From assembly GCA_036874045.1 (NCBI GenBank), contig CM072336.1:22209501-22273500 (forward strand): DNA of 64,000 bases, written 5' to 3'. The notes beneath the pieces were generated by a model, which made no database searches, was not told where the DNA came from, and was given only the letters and a program-made list of their open reading frames with translations. Position 1 is the stretch's first letter. The number at the start of each line of letters is the position of its first letter. Below, one piece after another: positions 13,042-25,862 of this stretch. This stretch comes from Cymodocea nodosa (lineage: Eukaryota > Streptophyta > Magnoliopsida > Alismatales > Cymodoceaceae). Position numbers and translations under genes: made by a program.

Positions 13042-15454
13042 CGGGAGAGAGAGCTGGGGGTCGAGGGCGGGGGAGGGGAAGGAAAACTAGGGACGGATCT
13101 GGTGTGACCTCGGGCTCTCTGGATCCATCGTCAGGCATCGACAAGGACGACCGTTTTAACAACCAGCACGTCTTTTCCAGGGGACGGACGGACCAGTTTG
13201 TTGCGGCTGGGCTTCCTGTTTCACAAGCCAACCTGTAAACGAATGGATTAAAAAAAAGGAAGAAAAGGGGTCACCTTATTAAATAATAATAAATTTTCAT
13301 TGTCTCCATCGCCTGATCGCAAGTTTGAATTACGATAAATTCCATTCGTAGATATTTTAAAGCTAATAATACTGAAATTTATTACGTCATCAATGGTGAA
13401 GACTGACTTCAAATCTAGACATGGTGCACTTAAAATAAATAGATACGTCTGTTTTAAAAATATTTTTTAAATCTAATATTCTTTATCATTAATAGGTTTC
13501 AAATTAAACTGTAACATGAACGGTTATAATATTTTTAACTATAAATATCCATAGCAACATTGAACTCATAAAATTTAGTTATAAGTATACATTTTATTGT
13601 CTAGAATACGTGACTTAAAAGAGTTCGATATTACTTTAGGTGCTTATAATTAGAGATGTTGTAGGCACTTATTTTACAACTTATATATACCAACTTAAAA
13701 TTTATCGATAACGAAAATTGTATTTAACACAAATGTTTTCAAATGAAACGGATTTTAAGCATATATTATTATTATTATTATTATTTTGATAAGAGTATAT
13801 ATTATTATTATTATTATTATAGATAAGAGTATTTTGATAATTTATTATTATTTTCTATCTTATATATTTTAACATTATATATTTTCTTTATGCCAAAATA
13901 TATATTTTGTAAACAATTTAAATTCCCATCCAGAGTATTTAATGTTTTAGGAAGTGATATGATTTGTACGTAAAATATTTAATTTTCTACTTAGATATTT
14001 ATATTTGATGTCCAAAATATTTTAATTTTTCCTTTATTTCAAATGTTCGTATTTATATCTGAAATATTTAATTAATATTTTTATTCAAGATATGCATATT
14101 ACACATTTATGCTTTGTATGTATATTATATATATATATATATATTCGTTATATATACTTTTTTTGAAATTCAATTAGACCAAGCTTTGTTTCAGTCTCAT
14201 TGAAATAAATTTATTTCAGTCAAACTAGAATAAAGTTTGATTTAACTGTTCCGTATCTTCTTCTTTTTATATACATGTTTTTCTAAAAATGTTTAATTTA
14301 GATTTTTATGCTTGATACTTAAAATATCATGATTTCAATTTTAGATATTTATATTTCATATCTAAAATGTTCGATTGTCTTTAGATTTTTATATTTAAGA
14401 TATTTAATTTTTATTTTTGATATATATCCAAAAAGTTTTGATTTCTTTCATATTTATATTTCATATCCAAAATGTTTTAATTTCTTTCATCTTGGATATT
14501 TATATTTCATATCTAAAATGTTTAATTTCTTTTATCTTAGATATTTATACCTTTAATTTTAGAGCCTTATATTTTAATTCATTTCTCTATTTTTTTCCTC
14601 TCTTTTTCTCTTTTTTTAAGGTTTGGTTTAATCGAACTCTAAAAGTTTGGTAAGACTGAATATCTTTTTATTTATTTTAAATTTAGTCAAAGTAATCTTC
14701 TTCTTTTTCTTTAAATTTTTTTGATTGAACTTATAATTCGATAGGATCAATACTTCTCCCTTTTTTTTAAAAGAAAAGTTTGTTCTAGTTGATCTAACAA
14801 TTCAATTCAATTAGATCGATTCTTTTTTTAATTTTTTTTTTTTTAACAATTTAGTCTGATTGAATTTTAAATTCGATTAGATTCAAATTTCTATTCTTCT
14901 TTTTTCTTTCTTTCTTTTTCCCATTTCATATTTAAATTTTCATACTTTAGACATTTTAATTTATATCGAAGATGTGCAAGTTGCAATTGTGGTAAACTAA
15001 TCTATCATTAAGTTACATCTATCTTATGCAAAAGACTTTGATAAGAATTAGTCTGCCATTGAATAAACGAGGAATTGATTCCAAGCAATTTTGGTAAACT
15101 AATTTATAAGAGTATCCTTTCTGATTGATTCAAGACGTTGCCTACGGAGGGTAAAGGTAAAGGTAATAAGTGATGGACAGGTGGAATATTCTGACGTGGC
15201 CAATGGCTTGAGCTATAGTTCTTGCCTATTTTGTATAGGTCTTGATGGCCTGGACGGCAGGTCGTGCTGAAGTCACGACGGCCTCGTCCTCATGGGCAAT
15301 ATCTTTTAATATGGGCGTGTCCGTCAACGATATATCGTTGACTTTGCGGCCCGTTCTAAATATTCGAAAGGGTATATCTGGAATTTCAAAATTAACCTTA
15401 TAAATGATCGAATACGATGGGCACGATGTTTGCCTTATAGGACCATCAACCTAG
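13042..15454. other. HPGT promoter side and AT-rich spacer
   Basis: 13042-13230 is GC-rich and probably carries the HPGT leader and core promoter. Beyond it the DNA is AT-rich, with (ATT)n runs at 13766-13785 and 13799-13820 and an (AT)n run near 14127-14145. 15130-15380 is GC-richer but has no recognisable gene. Confidence 0.6.
14290..14560. repeat. Degenerate tandem repeat with TATTTATATTTCATATC core
   Basis: Four or more imperfect units of roughly 50-60 bases, each holding a TTTATATTTCATATC(T/C)AAAATG core and a TTTAATTTCTTTCAT-like spacer. They make repetitive low-complexity plus-strand frames (ISYLKC, ISYPKC) that are not genes. Confidence 0.7.
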
Positions 15455-15873
15455 CTACGTTGAAACTGTTATTTAAACTTTTAAAAAAATATTAATCAGC
15501 ATTTATTAAGTTAAATAAAACTTAATAATTAGATTTTATAAATATAGAAAAATTACATCATTTATAAAAAAATGAATACAAATTAGATTTTAATAAAAAT
15601 TATATTACATAATTTACATTTATAATTAAAAATCTACATTTAATTTTGTGATGATCTACTTATATATTCATGTTAACAAAATTATCAATCTAATCATCAT
15701 AATATGATGATTGATTGGATGGATGATTTTGTTAACATAAATATTTTAAATTAGTCATTTTAAAATTAAATGTAAATTTGTAATTTTATTTATAAATTAT
15801 ATAAGTTAATTTTTATTCATCTTACGCAATTTTTTTTTGTAAATGATGTATGAACCATAAAATTAGTAAATAT

Positions 15874-16072
15874 TGTAGAAAGTCTGAAATAGCGAGCATA
15901 GCTAGATCTAGGGCTTGAGGAAATTGCATAACGAATTATGGATGATAATTCAATCTATGCAAAGGGATTTATATATTTGAGGAATGATTTGAAGACCTGA
16001 AAGTACAAATCCGATAAGAAATTAACTTACAACAACAAACTAGCAAACTTATAACAGACTTATTTCTTAATA
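15874..16072 (-). repeat. Copia 3' LTR
   Basis: 199 bases. On the minus strand it starts TATTAAGAAATAAG and ends TTTCTACA; it is preceded by a purine tract (AAGGGGGAC). It matches the other LTR at 38642-38832 over its whole length with many substitutions. It starts with TA instead of the usual TG, as does its partner. Confidence 0.88.
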
Positions 16073-16235
16073 GTCCCCCTTCAAATTGGTTGGAGATATA
16101 AGATCAAGTTTGTTATACATTTTTTCATGCTTAATTATAGGAAGGAACTTAGTAAAGACATCCACGAGTTGATGTTTGGCAAGAACATAGCTTGTAATAA
16201 GACTCTGATTTGCCACCCTCTCTTTGATGAAGTGG

Positions 16236-18433
16236 TGTTTAAAATGAAAAAGTGCATATTATTAACGGTTAAATGATGGTTAATTGCATAATATTTAGCT
16301 TATCATATGAGAATTAAGCCATTATGTTATAATTGCACTGTTATAAGCTTTAATTAAAGAATCTACTTAACTTGGGGGAATTAATGTTAATTTAGTACAT
16401 TTCTGAATTGTCGATAAGTTGCAGGCTATGAAATTCTTAAGTATTCGAATTTTCTGATATTTTGGACAGTTATGTTTAACATACCGAACATGTATCAAAT
16501 AGTTATGTTTAAACTGCCGAACAGTTATGTTTTTAAAGAATATTTTATTATTTTCTAAAGTACACGTGTCGAAATCATAACGCATGACTTAAATGAATTT
16601 TCGGTGAGTTATCTATAACTATCCGAAATTACAGCTGGGCATCGGATAATTATATGTGTAACTCTCTGAAATCTCCTTTTATTTATAAAATAGATGTGAA
16701 CACGTGTCATGTTCAGGAAAAGTGACTTAAGTGGATTTTCGGTGAGTTATCTATAACTATTTGAAATTGCAACTAAGCATCGAATAGTTAGACTTGTAAC
16801 TCTCCGAAATGTTTTTATTATTATTAAACTACTGCTGACACGTGTTGAGATTTGGTAGATTTACTTAAATTATATATCTGTGAGTTATCTGTAACTATCC
16901 GAAATGCATCTGGACATCGGATAGTTAAGTTTATAAGTATCTGAAATGCACCTGAGCATTGGATAGTTAAATTTATGCACGTGTTTTATAGTTAAATCAA
17001 CGAAGCAAGTCTGTTGAGTTATGTGTAACTCCACGAACTATTTATTTTCTAATATGCCACTGTAGCGGTTGCAGAAACATGATAGTTAGAAGAGGGACCA
17101 CGATTGCACATATTGCGCAGGAAGAAGAAAACATCGTTGTTGATATGAATGAAGGAAATCCAACCGACCATTCAAGTAGAAGCAATTACCATTGAAGAAA
17201 TATAAAAGAAAATAAGAAAAAGAAGTAAATAGTGTGTGATCGATGGGTATGGCCAATGTGTACAGAGGAGGAGTACCGAGCTTTCTGTAGACAGTATCGG
17301 TAATTCTTTGAAATACCACACCAACCATCATTACCACCACCATAATCACCAACCATTAGAGGTCTATGAGGATACTTTCCTGATGTCGGGTCGATTCCGA
17401 GCCAAACACAGTGCTTGACAACCACTATAAGGAGTGATCGCGTCGCGGGAAGGGAAGCCATTTTTACCAAGCGTCGGCTCATATTTCAGGAGATCATAGA
17501 GCTTCTAGCCTTGGCTTCGGGTTGATGCCTGTATGCTGAAGAGGAGATCATCTTGCAATTCTAGACTTGTGATTCTATAGGGAGAGGAGACAGAATTGTA
17601 AGTGGTTTAATTTTCAGTGGTGTAATCACATTGCATGTAGTGATAGAAGTATTTACTGTCAATTGAGATTACCTTACATTTCACCTTTCACCCATTTCCA
17701 TGTTCATATTAAAACAAAAATACCAAAAACAACTTATCTGTGTTTGTATTTTGTATTTGAGTATTGTATTGTTTGTGTTGTATCGTGATTAATGTTATCT
17801 TTGTCAGTGTTGTGATTGTTTTATGTTTGTTTTAGTCTTACAGTTTACTGAAATTGGTTCGTTCAAAAGACTTAAAGATTTTAATGGTTACTATTTGAAT
17901 TATCTGAATGTTAGTATGCTTAATGATAAATCCAATGTTTACTAACATTAAAGAGCTTAATTGATGTTATTTATAATCTATGGAATCGCCCAATGGTTGG
18001 CCGAATTCCTCTATAAATAGCAATATTAAAAAGAAAAGGCAGGCTCGTGGAGTTAACTTAAGTCCATGAGGTTAGTCCGTTGAGTTAACCATAACTCAAC
18101 GAACTTTATCCGTTGAATTAACTGTAACTCAACGGAGGGCTTATTGAAGATATTAATTTGATTGTTAACAAACGGAATAGTTCTCAATTCTTAAACAATT
18201 CTCTGTGGGATCGACCTGTATTTGCACACTAATGCAATAGACACTATGCAGTTAAAATACAAATTGGAATTAATATCTAATTTGTGTGAAATGTTGTTTG
18301 TTTACTTTTTAAAAAATAATAGGCATAAAGATAACTTAACTAAGTAAAAATAGAAGTTAACAAATCCAAGTTTTTCTGATGCGTTGCTGGAGATCCAAAC
18401 TAGTTTTCTGGTGTCTTGCTGGGTAACCAAACA
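16236..18433 (+). mobile_element. Solo LTR of the Athila-like family, opposite orientation
   Basis: 2198 bases beginning TGTTTAAAATGAAAAAGTGC and ending TAACCAAACA, flanked by a perfect 5-base duplication AGTGG (16231-16235 and 18434-18438). It aligns with the reverse complement of the LTRs at 21838 and 34517 through nearly its full length, visibly more diverged. It splits the Copia RNase H, whose frame resumes exactly on both sides. No internal domain is attached, so it is a product of LTR-LTR recombination. Confidence 0.9.
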
Positions 18434-19620
18434 AGTGGTAATTTAAGATAATATGTCTTGCCTTTGAGTGCAAAATGAAATTAATGATAAGAAAAATTGC
18501 ACTCTTATTACCAAAGAACAATTGAGTTGGATTATAATGTTGAACATGCAACTCCTTGAGAAGCTGAGACATCCACACCAATTCATTGGTAGTGACAAAC
18601 ATTATTCTATATTAAGCCTCCATGGAGTTTTTTGACATTGTTGATTACTTCTTAGTTAACACATGTTGTATCCAAAAAAATACAAAGACCAATTAACAAA
18701 CGTCTTGTGAGAGGACAAGATCCCTAATTAGCATTAGAAAAGGTAGAAAGAGAAATTTTTGATTGAGCAGAAATATAAATACCTTTTTCAATCATTCCTT
18801 TAATATATTTAAGAATGCATTTAATAAGAAAAAAATGTAAATAATTTGGAGCATGCATGTATTGACTAGCAATATTGACAAGAAAGATCAGGTCTTGTAA
18901 ATGTTGAATACTACAATAATCCAACAAGTTTATGATATAGATTTATATCATGAAACATTCTACTATTTTGACTTAAAAACTCATTCAATTTTGTAGAAAG
19001 AGGAGTTTTCACAGTTTTACAATGTAGCATATCAAATGTTTGAAGAACAGAACAAGCATATCTAGTTTAAGACAAATGTAAATCAACCTGTAGTTTTTTA
19101 AATTCTATTCCTAAAAAATAATGCAAGTCTCCTAATCTTTCATAGAGAATTTAGCACTAACAATAGCAATAAATGAATTAATCAATTCAAGATAGTTACT
19201 AGTAATAATAATATCATACATATCAAAGAAAATATATTAAACTATTTTATTATTTGTAAACAAATAGAAAAGGATCACTAAGAGTGTCATGAAAACCAAA
19301 TTCAAAAAGAAAAGAGATAAACTTTTCAAACCAAGCATGAGGGGCTTGTTTTAACCCATATAACGCTTTATGAAGTTTATATACAAGATATGAATTATGT
19401 TTTTCTTCATAACTAGGAGGTTGAGTCATAAAAACTTCTTCCTTAATATCTCTACATAGCAAAGTATTTTTAACATCAAGTTGATTAATTTTCCATTGTT
19501 TAACAATAGCTAAAGTTTAAATAGTCTTAACAATAGTAAGTCTAATAACAAGAAAATAAGTTTCTATATGATCAACACCTTCAAGTTGATGATTACCAAA
19601 TGCAACTAATTTAGCCTTTA

Positions 19621-19739
19621 GGGGGGGTTAGTGCACACCGGAATTCATGGAAAGGAAAGGAAAGTTCAAACTTTCCTTTTGTAAGTCGTTAGTGTGCATG
19701 TCAATTGACGGAAAGGAATTTTACACATTTCCGTCCATA
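19621..19739. mobile_element. Short insertion in the Copia RT
   Basis: About 119 bases separate two parts of the RT frame that should be adjacent (...ARLY and KAKLVA...). It begins with a G8 run and looks like two related units, each with GTTAGTG(C/T)(A/G)CA followed by GGAAAGG. Its boundaries are inferred from the RT frame; the origin is unknown, perhaps a tiny non-autonomous element. Confidence 0.5.
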
Positions 19740-19920
19740 TATAATCTTGCAAAAGTTCCATCAAAATGTAGTTTTGATTTAAAAACCCATTTTACAATTA
19801 AGAACATGTTGACCAGGTTGTTTTGGGACCAAATCTAGTCCTCATTCTATTTTAAAGCTTTTATTTCTTCATTTATCGCACTCTTCCATCTCTGATGTGT
19901 AAGTGCCTGTTGAATATTAA

Positions 19921-21837
19921 GAGTCTATTTGTACATTTGGAATTTAAATTTTATAGAATTTGATGGAAAAAATTCAAAATTCAGGTGGTTGTGCATATAC
20001 AGAAATTTGAAGAAAATTGAAATTCAAGTGTTTGTGCATATAATAAAATTGAACATAATTTATTTTTAATGAAGTTAAGTAATGAATTGAAGGAAAATGT
20101 AATTAATCAATGAATTAATTTCTTACATTAATCAATTAACATATTATTAAATTAAATCTTTATATATCATTTATCAATTAATTTAGTATATCATTATTCT
20201 ATTTAGATCATCTATGTATTCCACTTAAATCAAAAATTATAGAAATAGAAGATCTTAGTTGTAATGCATGTTTGAAACAATAAAAGGTAAATTATATTAT
20301 CAAAGTCTATATTCTATTTGAAACAACAAAAAGTAAATTACAATAAATATGTTCATTGTGATGCTTACAATACTCTCATTCACCACCATCCCACATTCTC
20401 ACATTGTATTTATGATATTTTCACAAAATTTATCTACAATTTCTTTTGTTATTGAGTGTTGTTCCCAATAGTGTTAACTATTTTATACTATCATTATACA
20501 TTTGTAGATTCTTAAACTTGTACATCATGTTCATTTTCTTATAGTTCATCTTCAAGATCTTGATATAAGTTTGTTCTATCTACTTTACAAATGAAATTGT
20601 GAACTAAAAAATATGTTAGTACTATTTTTGCTTAAGTTGTAAAAGGAAATAACATATATCCTCATAATATTGCAAAATGATATTTGACTACTCTAAACGT
20701 ATGTTCAATTATTGTCCTCAACTATAAATGTCTATAATTGAAATTTTCCACTACATTAGTTGGCTATCATTTTCCTTATATTCTGACAAGTAATATCGAA
20801 TACCTTGAAATAGATATATAAACTCAAGCCTATTTGGAAATCCAACATCAACTAAATAGAATTCACCTACATGTATTTGAACATCCATTAAAATAAGTTC
20901 AATTTTGATTGACAAGCGAAATAAAGAAGAATGATGATAGTCATTTTCCTTTAAACCATGATTTTCATAAATGTTTGTTTCAATCATGAAGGATAATACT
21001 TGGGTTCTTCTACTTGTGTTATGAAAGTCACTCGTCCAATGCTCATATAATTATGGTATGTATATATATTGTACATTGGACATCAATTGTGTTTGTCCAC
21101 TTTCACTTCTTTCATGGGACAATATCAATTGCAAAGCGTAACTACTACTTACTAAGGTGAGAATCTAGATGCTTGAGTGGATAACAATGACCAGCATTTT
21201 TATGTTCAATGTTTCTTTTATGGTAGATCATAACAAACTTCTATTATGTTATTATTTAATTTTAGTAGTTAACTAAAATTAGAACATCCATTCCAAATTT
21301 CTATTTGAATGCTTCTATCTCTTTTCAAAAACAAAATAAAAAAAGCTTGTGTAGAATGGACTAAACATAACTGAATTAACTCTTTGGAGAGGTATTTCTA
21401 CAAGTGAGAACCCAACACTAACAATGACTATTGAATTTCAAATTAAATCCTTCAATCCTGCCAGGTTATCATCTCTGATATTAAGATAAAACATAAAAGT
21501 TTATTTCAAGGGAAATGATGATAGTCACTACTTGGGTTCTTCTATTTGGCAACCTTGTGGAGCTCTTGAAACCCTAATCTACATTTTCAAAGGTTGATAT
21601 CCTATACTTTCCAATAGTTTTCTTTAATACTAAATATCCAAATAATCTATCAACAATCAACATTAACAACTCAAGAAGAAACAAACAGCTGCTTTACTGA
21701 ATCATTTGATTTTAGTGAATTCAGAAACACATATAGAACACTACAACATGTGAAAATGGATTAATGGATGTTCATTCCATTTTAATAGTTGTATATAATA
21801 ACAACAATCAATCAATATATTAATATCACAATATGGG
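19921..21837 (-). mobile_element. PIF/Harbinger-type DNA transposon, partial
   Basis: The minus strand at 20987-20751 reads HHSSLFRLSIKIELIL, then GEFYLVDVGFPNRLEFI and FQGIRYYLSEYKEND, then NYRHL and RTIIEHTFRVVKYHF: the DDE nuclease blocks of Harbinger transposases (usual VDAGYPNR and RNVIERTFG). The left end TTA-AGAGTCTATTTGTACATTTG is a likely terminal inverted repeat next to a TTA target. The frame is broken by stops. The right end was not found; the Athila-like element inserted at 21837/21838 and the rest should lie in 36374-37300. Confidence 0.65.
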
Positions 21838-23658
21838 TGTTCGTGTTTTCCCAGCACTACACTAGAAAAACTTGGATTTGTTACTTCTATTTTTACTTAG
21901 TTAATTTATCTTTATGCATATTCTTTCTTTTAGAAGTAAACAAACAACCTTTAATACAATTTAGATATTAATTCCAATTTGTACTTTAATTGCAAGTCCA
22001 CAGTGTCTATTGTATCAGTGTGCAAGTACAGGTCGATCCCACAGGGAATTGCTGACGAATTTAAGAAATGTTTGATTGTGAACAATTCAAATTTATATTC
22101 AATAAGCACTCCGTTGAGTTACAGTTAACTCAACGGACTATACTCGTGGACTTAAGTTAACTCCACGAGCCTGTCTCTTCTTTATAATACTGTTAATTAC
22201 AGAGGAATTCGACCAACCATTGGGTGATTCCACAGATTGTAAATAACATCAATTAAGCTTTTTAATGCTAGTTAACATTGGATTTATCATTATGCAATAC
22301 TAACATTCAGATGATTCAAACAGTATCCATTAATATCTTTAAGTTGTTTTGTACGAACCAATTTCAGTAAACTGTAAAATTAAAACTAACATAAAACAAT
22401 CATAAAATTGATACAGATAACATTAATCACGATACAACACCAACAATACAACACTCAAATACAACATACAAACAAAGATAAATTGTTTTTGGTATTTTTG
22501 TTTTGATGTGATGGGCGAATGGTGAAATGTAAAGTAATTTCACTTGATGGTAAATACTTCCGACACTACTTGCAACACGATTACACCACTAAAAATTGAA
22601 CCACTTACAATTATGTCTCCTCTCCCTATAGAATTGCGAGTCCAGAATTGCAAGATGATCTCCTCTTCAGCATACAGGCATCAACCCGAAGTCAATGCTA
22701 AAAGCTTTACGATCTCCTGAAATATGAGTTGGCGCTTGGTGAAAATGTCTTCCCTTCCCGCGACGCAATCACTCCTCATAGTGATTGTCAGGCACTATGT
22801 TTGGCTCGGAATCGACTCGACATCAAGCAAGTATCCTCACAGACCTCCGATGATTGGTGATTATGGTGGTGATACGATGGTTGGTGTGATACTTCGGAGA
22901 ATCGCCGATACTGTCTGTAGAAAGCTCGGTGCTCCTCTTCTGTATACACTGGCCGTCCATCGATCACACTCTTTCTTTTTTTTCTTCTTTTCTTTTATAT
23001 TTCTACAGTGGTAACTGCTTCTGCTTGAATGGTCGGTTGGATTTCCTTCCTTCAGATCAACGATGATGATTTCTTTCTCCCTGCGCGATTGAATTCCTGC
23101 GTGATACGTGCAAACGTGGTTTTTCCTTCCAACTGTCTGTTCCTGCAACCGCTACAGTGGCATATTAGAAAATATATAGTCCGTGGAGTTATAGATAACT
23201 CAACGGACTTCCTTCGTTGATTTAACTATAAAACATGTGCAAAAATAACAACTTAAGTTTATAACGCTAACCTAACGCGTTGCCTTAGTGTATTTTCATG
23301 TAACTCAACGCGTGCAGTTACACTAACTTAACGAGTTATAATGTAAGTAAATCTACCAGCTCTCAACACGTGTCAGCAGCAGTTTAAACATAAAATAACA
23401 TTCTGGAGAGTTACAGGTATAACTATCTGATGCTCAGATGCATTTTCGGATACTTAAGAATTTCACAGCCTGCAATTTATCGACAGTTCATAAATGTGCT
23501 AAATTAACATTAATTCCCCAAAATTAGGCAGATTCTTCAATTAAAGCATATAACAGTGCAATTATAACATAATGGCTTAATTCTCATATGATAAGCTAAA
23601 TATTATGCAATTAACCATCATTTAATCGTTAATAATATGCACTTTTTCATTCTAAACA
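21838..23658 (-). repeat. 3' LTR of the Athila-like element
   Basis: 1821 bases; on the plus strand it begins TGTTCGTGTTTTCCC and ends CATTCTAAACA. It is very similar to 34517-36368 but lacks a unit of about 33 bases present there after 34818. It carries several hairpin motifs with GTTGAGTTA/TAACTCAAC arms (for example 22109-22137 and 23181-23211). Confidence 0.93.
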
Positions 23659-23671
23659 CTTCCCCCATACC
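23659..23671 (-). other. Polypurine tract of the Athila-like element
   Basis: On the minus strand GGTATGGGGGAAG lies directly before the TG start of the LTR, the expected place for plus-strand priming during reverse transcription. Confidence 0.85.
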
Positions 23672-24957
23672 TAAATTTTGCTAGTCCCTTAGCAAACTAA
23701 GATTTAATTAATTGGTCTTTCAAAAAGTGCTAGAATTAATTCTCCCTCTTTTGTTTTTTTTTCTTCTGTTTAGCATAAACATATATTCTGTATGTTTCAG
23801 TAATCAACCTGCAAAGATATTTAGAATATATGTAAATTACATACAAAGTATATCATCTTCATATATGTGTTAATTATATTATCGTTTATTCTTCTTTTCA
23901 TCATCTGTAATCTTGAATTTTCCAATAAGTTTTTCCAGAAGAAATTTCAACAACATACAAATTAAAGTACAATCCAATTCAATCTGATTAAGACAAGTAG
24001 AATAAAGAATTGTATTTCCATTAAACAACTTCAAAAGTCAATTCAAGATTCATATTTCAGCAATTCTAGATAACAGAAAATATACTCGATTCATAAGATA
24101 TCTGTATTTCACAAAACACTTGTATCTTTTCAGAACAGCATATGTTTTTTCTTTTTTTGTACTTTAAAAGTTAATTTGACAAGCTTGAATCATGCAAGAG
24201 CTTTCTAATGTACCCATGTAACGAGCTTTCAGTCAACAATCCCAGATCTGATCAAGATCTTAGGTTGCCAGATTTTCAGAGTCCTTTTTCAGGTCAACAA
24301 TCCTTACATACCTATATGCTCAAGTACAAAAGGCTCGTGATCAAACAAGTCAATAAACTCTTAAGGTTTTTTTTTTTTTCTTCTAAAAATAAATGTGCAC
24401 ACAAAACAAAGCATTAATCACATACTGTATATGCACGTATTTCATTAATACAGATGTAGTAAAACACCAATCTCATATAATCCTTCTTCTATCATTTACT
24501 AAAGATATGAATCCATAACAATAAGTTCATACTTTATCTGTAGTTTAATAAGATCTACACATAAATCATTCTACAAGTTCAATCAGTCAAAGTAAATGTA
24601 TCTTTCATTATATGTGTTTCATTTAATCTAGAATTCACATCTCAGCTCCTTCAGGACTTCAAATAATTTTCTGATTAAGCATTAAATATTCTGATTTCAT
24701 TTTAAAATCGTGAAACTGTTAAACTCATGAAATTCAGAAAAATCATAAGATACTATATCTAGATTTACATAAATAATAAATTCTATAGCATCTTCTATAG
24801 CCTTCTAAATATAACATTCAAGCAGTTTATAAAAATTTTACAATCTCAATTATCGGATAGTTACAGCAAGTTCATAAAAATTTTCAGTTTCCTCAAAACT
24901 TTGCAATACCATTTTAATTCCTTTAATTAACAAACTTACATGGCTGTTACTTTAATT
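23672..24957. other. Non-coding 3' region of the Athila-like element
   Basis: About 1.3 kb of AT-rich DNA with no open frame worth naming and a T run at 24367-24379. Its upstream boundary is the second purine-rich motif. Confidence 0.6.
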
Positions 24958-25004
24958 ACCTCCCCTCCATACCTACATTTTGCATTGTCCTCAATGTAAA
25001 AGAT
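24958..25004 (-). other. Second polypurine-like motif
   Basis: The minus strand reads ATTGAGGACAATGCAAAA, then TGTAGGTATGGAGGGGAGG. It repeats the form of the true polypurine region (GCAAAATTTAGG, then TATGGGGGAAG). In many plant gypsy elements a GACAATG...GGGGGAGG motif follows the last ORF. Confidence 0.55.
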
Positions 25005-25072
25005 TTGACAATAAAAATCCAATTTTCCCACTGTGCAGTTCTTTTTGCAAAATTTTCTAAATATGCCCATGC

Positions 25073-25819
25073 TTATTCACTACATAATTTTAAAAATCCA
25101 TTTTGACAAGTAGATTCTAATAAAGATTTCGTTGAAACATCTATGCCTTCATAAATTATGCCTATTAATTGTGCTTTACTCATTGCATGATGTGGACATT
25201 GAGTTAGTAAATCTTTAAATCTTTCAAAATATTTCCAGAATGATTCACCCTATTTTTGGCTACACATTAATATTTCTTTCTTCTTTTTAATCGTTTGATG
25301 TGTTGGATAGTATTTTTCCAGAAAAACAGAGCAAAATTCAGTCCATGTAGAAATTGAATCAGGCGATAGAGTATATAACCATCTCTTAGCTGTATCTTTT
25401 AAAGCAAAAGGGATATATCTAAGTTTAATAGCATCTATACTCATGTTCGACATTCTCATCATTTGACAAACTTCGTTAAATTCTCTAAGGAAATAATAGA
25501 CATCCTCTCTTTCTAATCCATGAAAATGTGGCAATTGACTAATATAATTAGATTTCAGTTCAAACCTATCTCCCTCAAAGTTTGGCAATCGAATACATGA
25601 AGGTTCATCAATTAATTCAGGATACAGAATCTCTCCTAATGGTTTTTCTACTGGAGCAGCCATCTCTACGTTCTCTTTTAAAGAAAGGTTAGCTACACCC
25701 CAAAGAATTTCGTTAAAGTTCAGTTCAGAAAATTTTTTAGTACCCTTATGCAATGAAAATTCCTGGATAGGTGTACTTACTAATCGTTTAGTGCTTAGAG
25801 AACGAGTCCATGTGCTCAT
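25073..25819 (-). pseudogene. Gag capsid-like half (retrotransposon gag domain), displaced
   Basis: Starts MSTWTRSLSTKR; contains PNFEGDRFELKSNYISQLPH, FHGLEREDVYYFLREFNEV, IDAIKLRYIPFALKDTAKRW, LYTLSPDSISTWTEF and FLEKYYP, then, after a TAG at 25250, GESFWKYFERFKDLLTQCPH and IGIIYEGI. A TAA at 25073-25075 interrupts it and the same frame runs on with AWAYLENFAKRTAQW to the purine motif. These are the N-terminal gag blocks of Athila-type elements, normally next to the primer-binding site. Here they lie at the 3' end, after ORF-X. The frame stops where the 34.5 kb gag half would continue. Confidence 0.85.
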
Positions 25820-25862
25820 AAATAAATAACAAAAGATTAATTACATACTAGTCTGAAGCTTT

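Larger units (their letters stand above)
16067..19920 (-). pseudogene. Copia reverse transcriptase and RNase H remnant, interrupted
   Basis: Read on the minus strand from 19920. RT motifs include WKSAINEEIKAL, KWVFKSKL, QLDVKN, EEVFMTQPPSYEE and LHKALYGLKQAPHAWFEKF; then VNIASQYMHAP and YIKGMIEKGIYI; RNase H has NELVWMSQLLKELHV, then HIILNYH. It then jumps over the solo LTR and resumes at 16230 with HFIKERVANQSLITSYVLAK, DVFTKFLP and LKGDY, with the stop inside the LTR at 16067-16069. In-frame stops and frameshifts are present, so it is inactive. Confidence 0.88.

Noticed and set aside
21838-23658. Paired LTR region as host genes (short frames of 63-100 codons)
   Set aside because: They repeat in both LTRs, lie opposite to the element and shift frame in the solo LTR; reported only as an observation.
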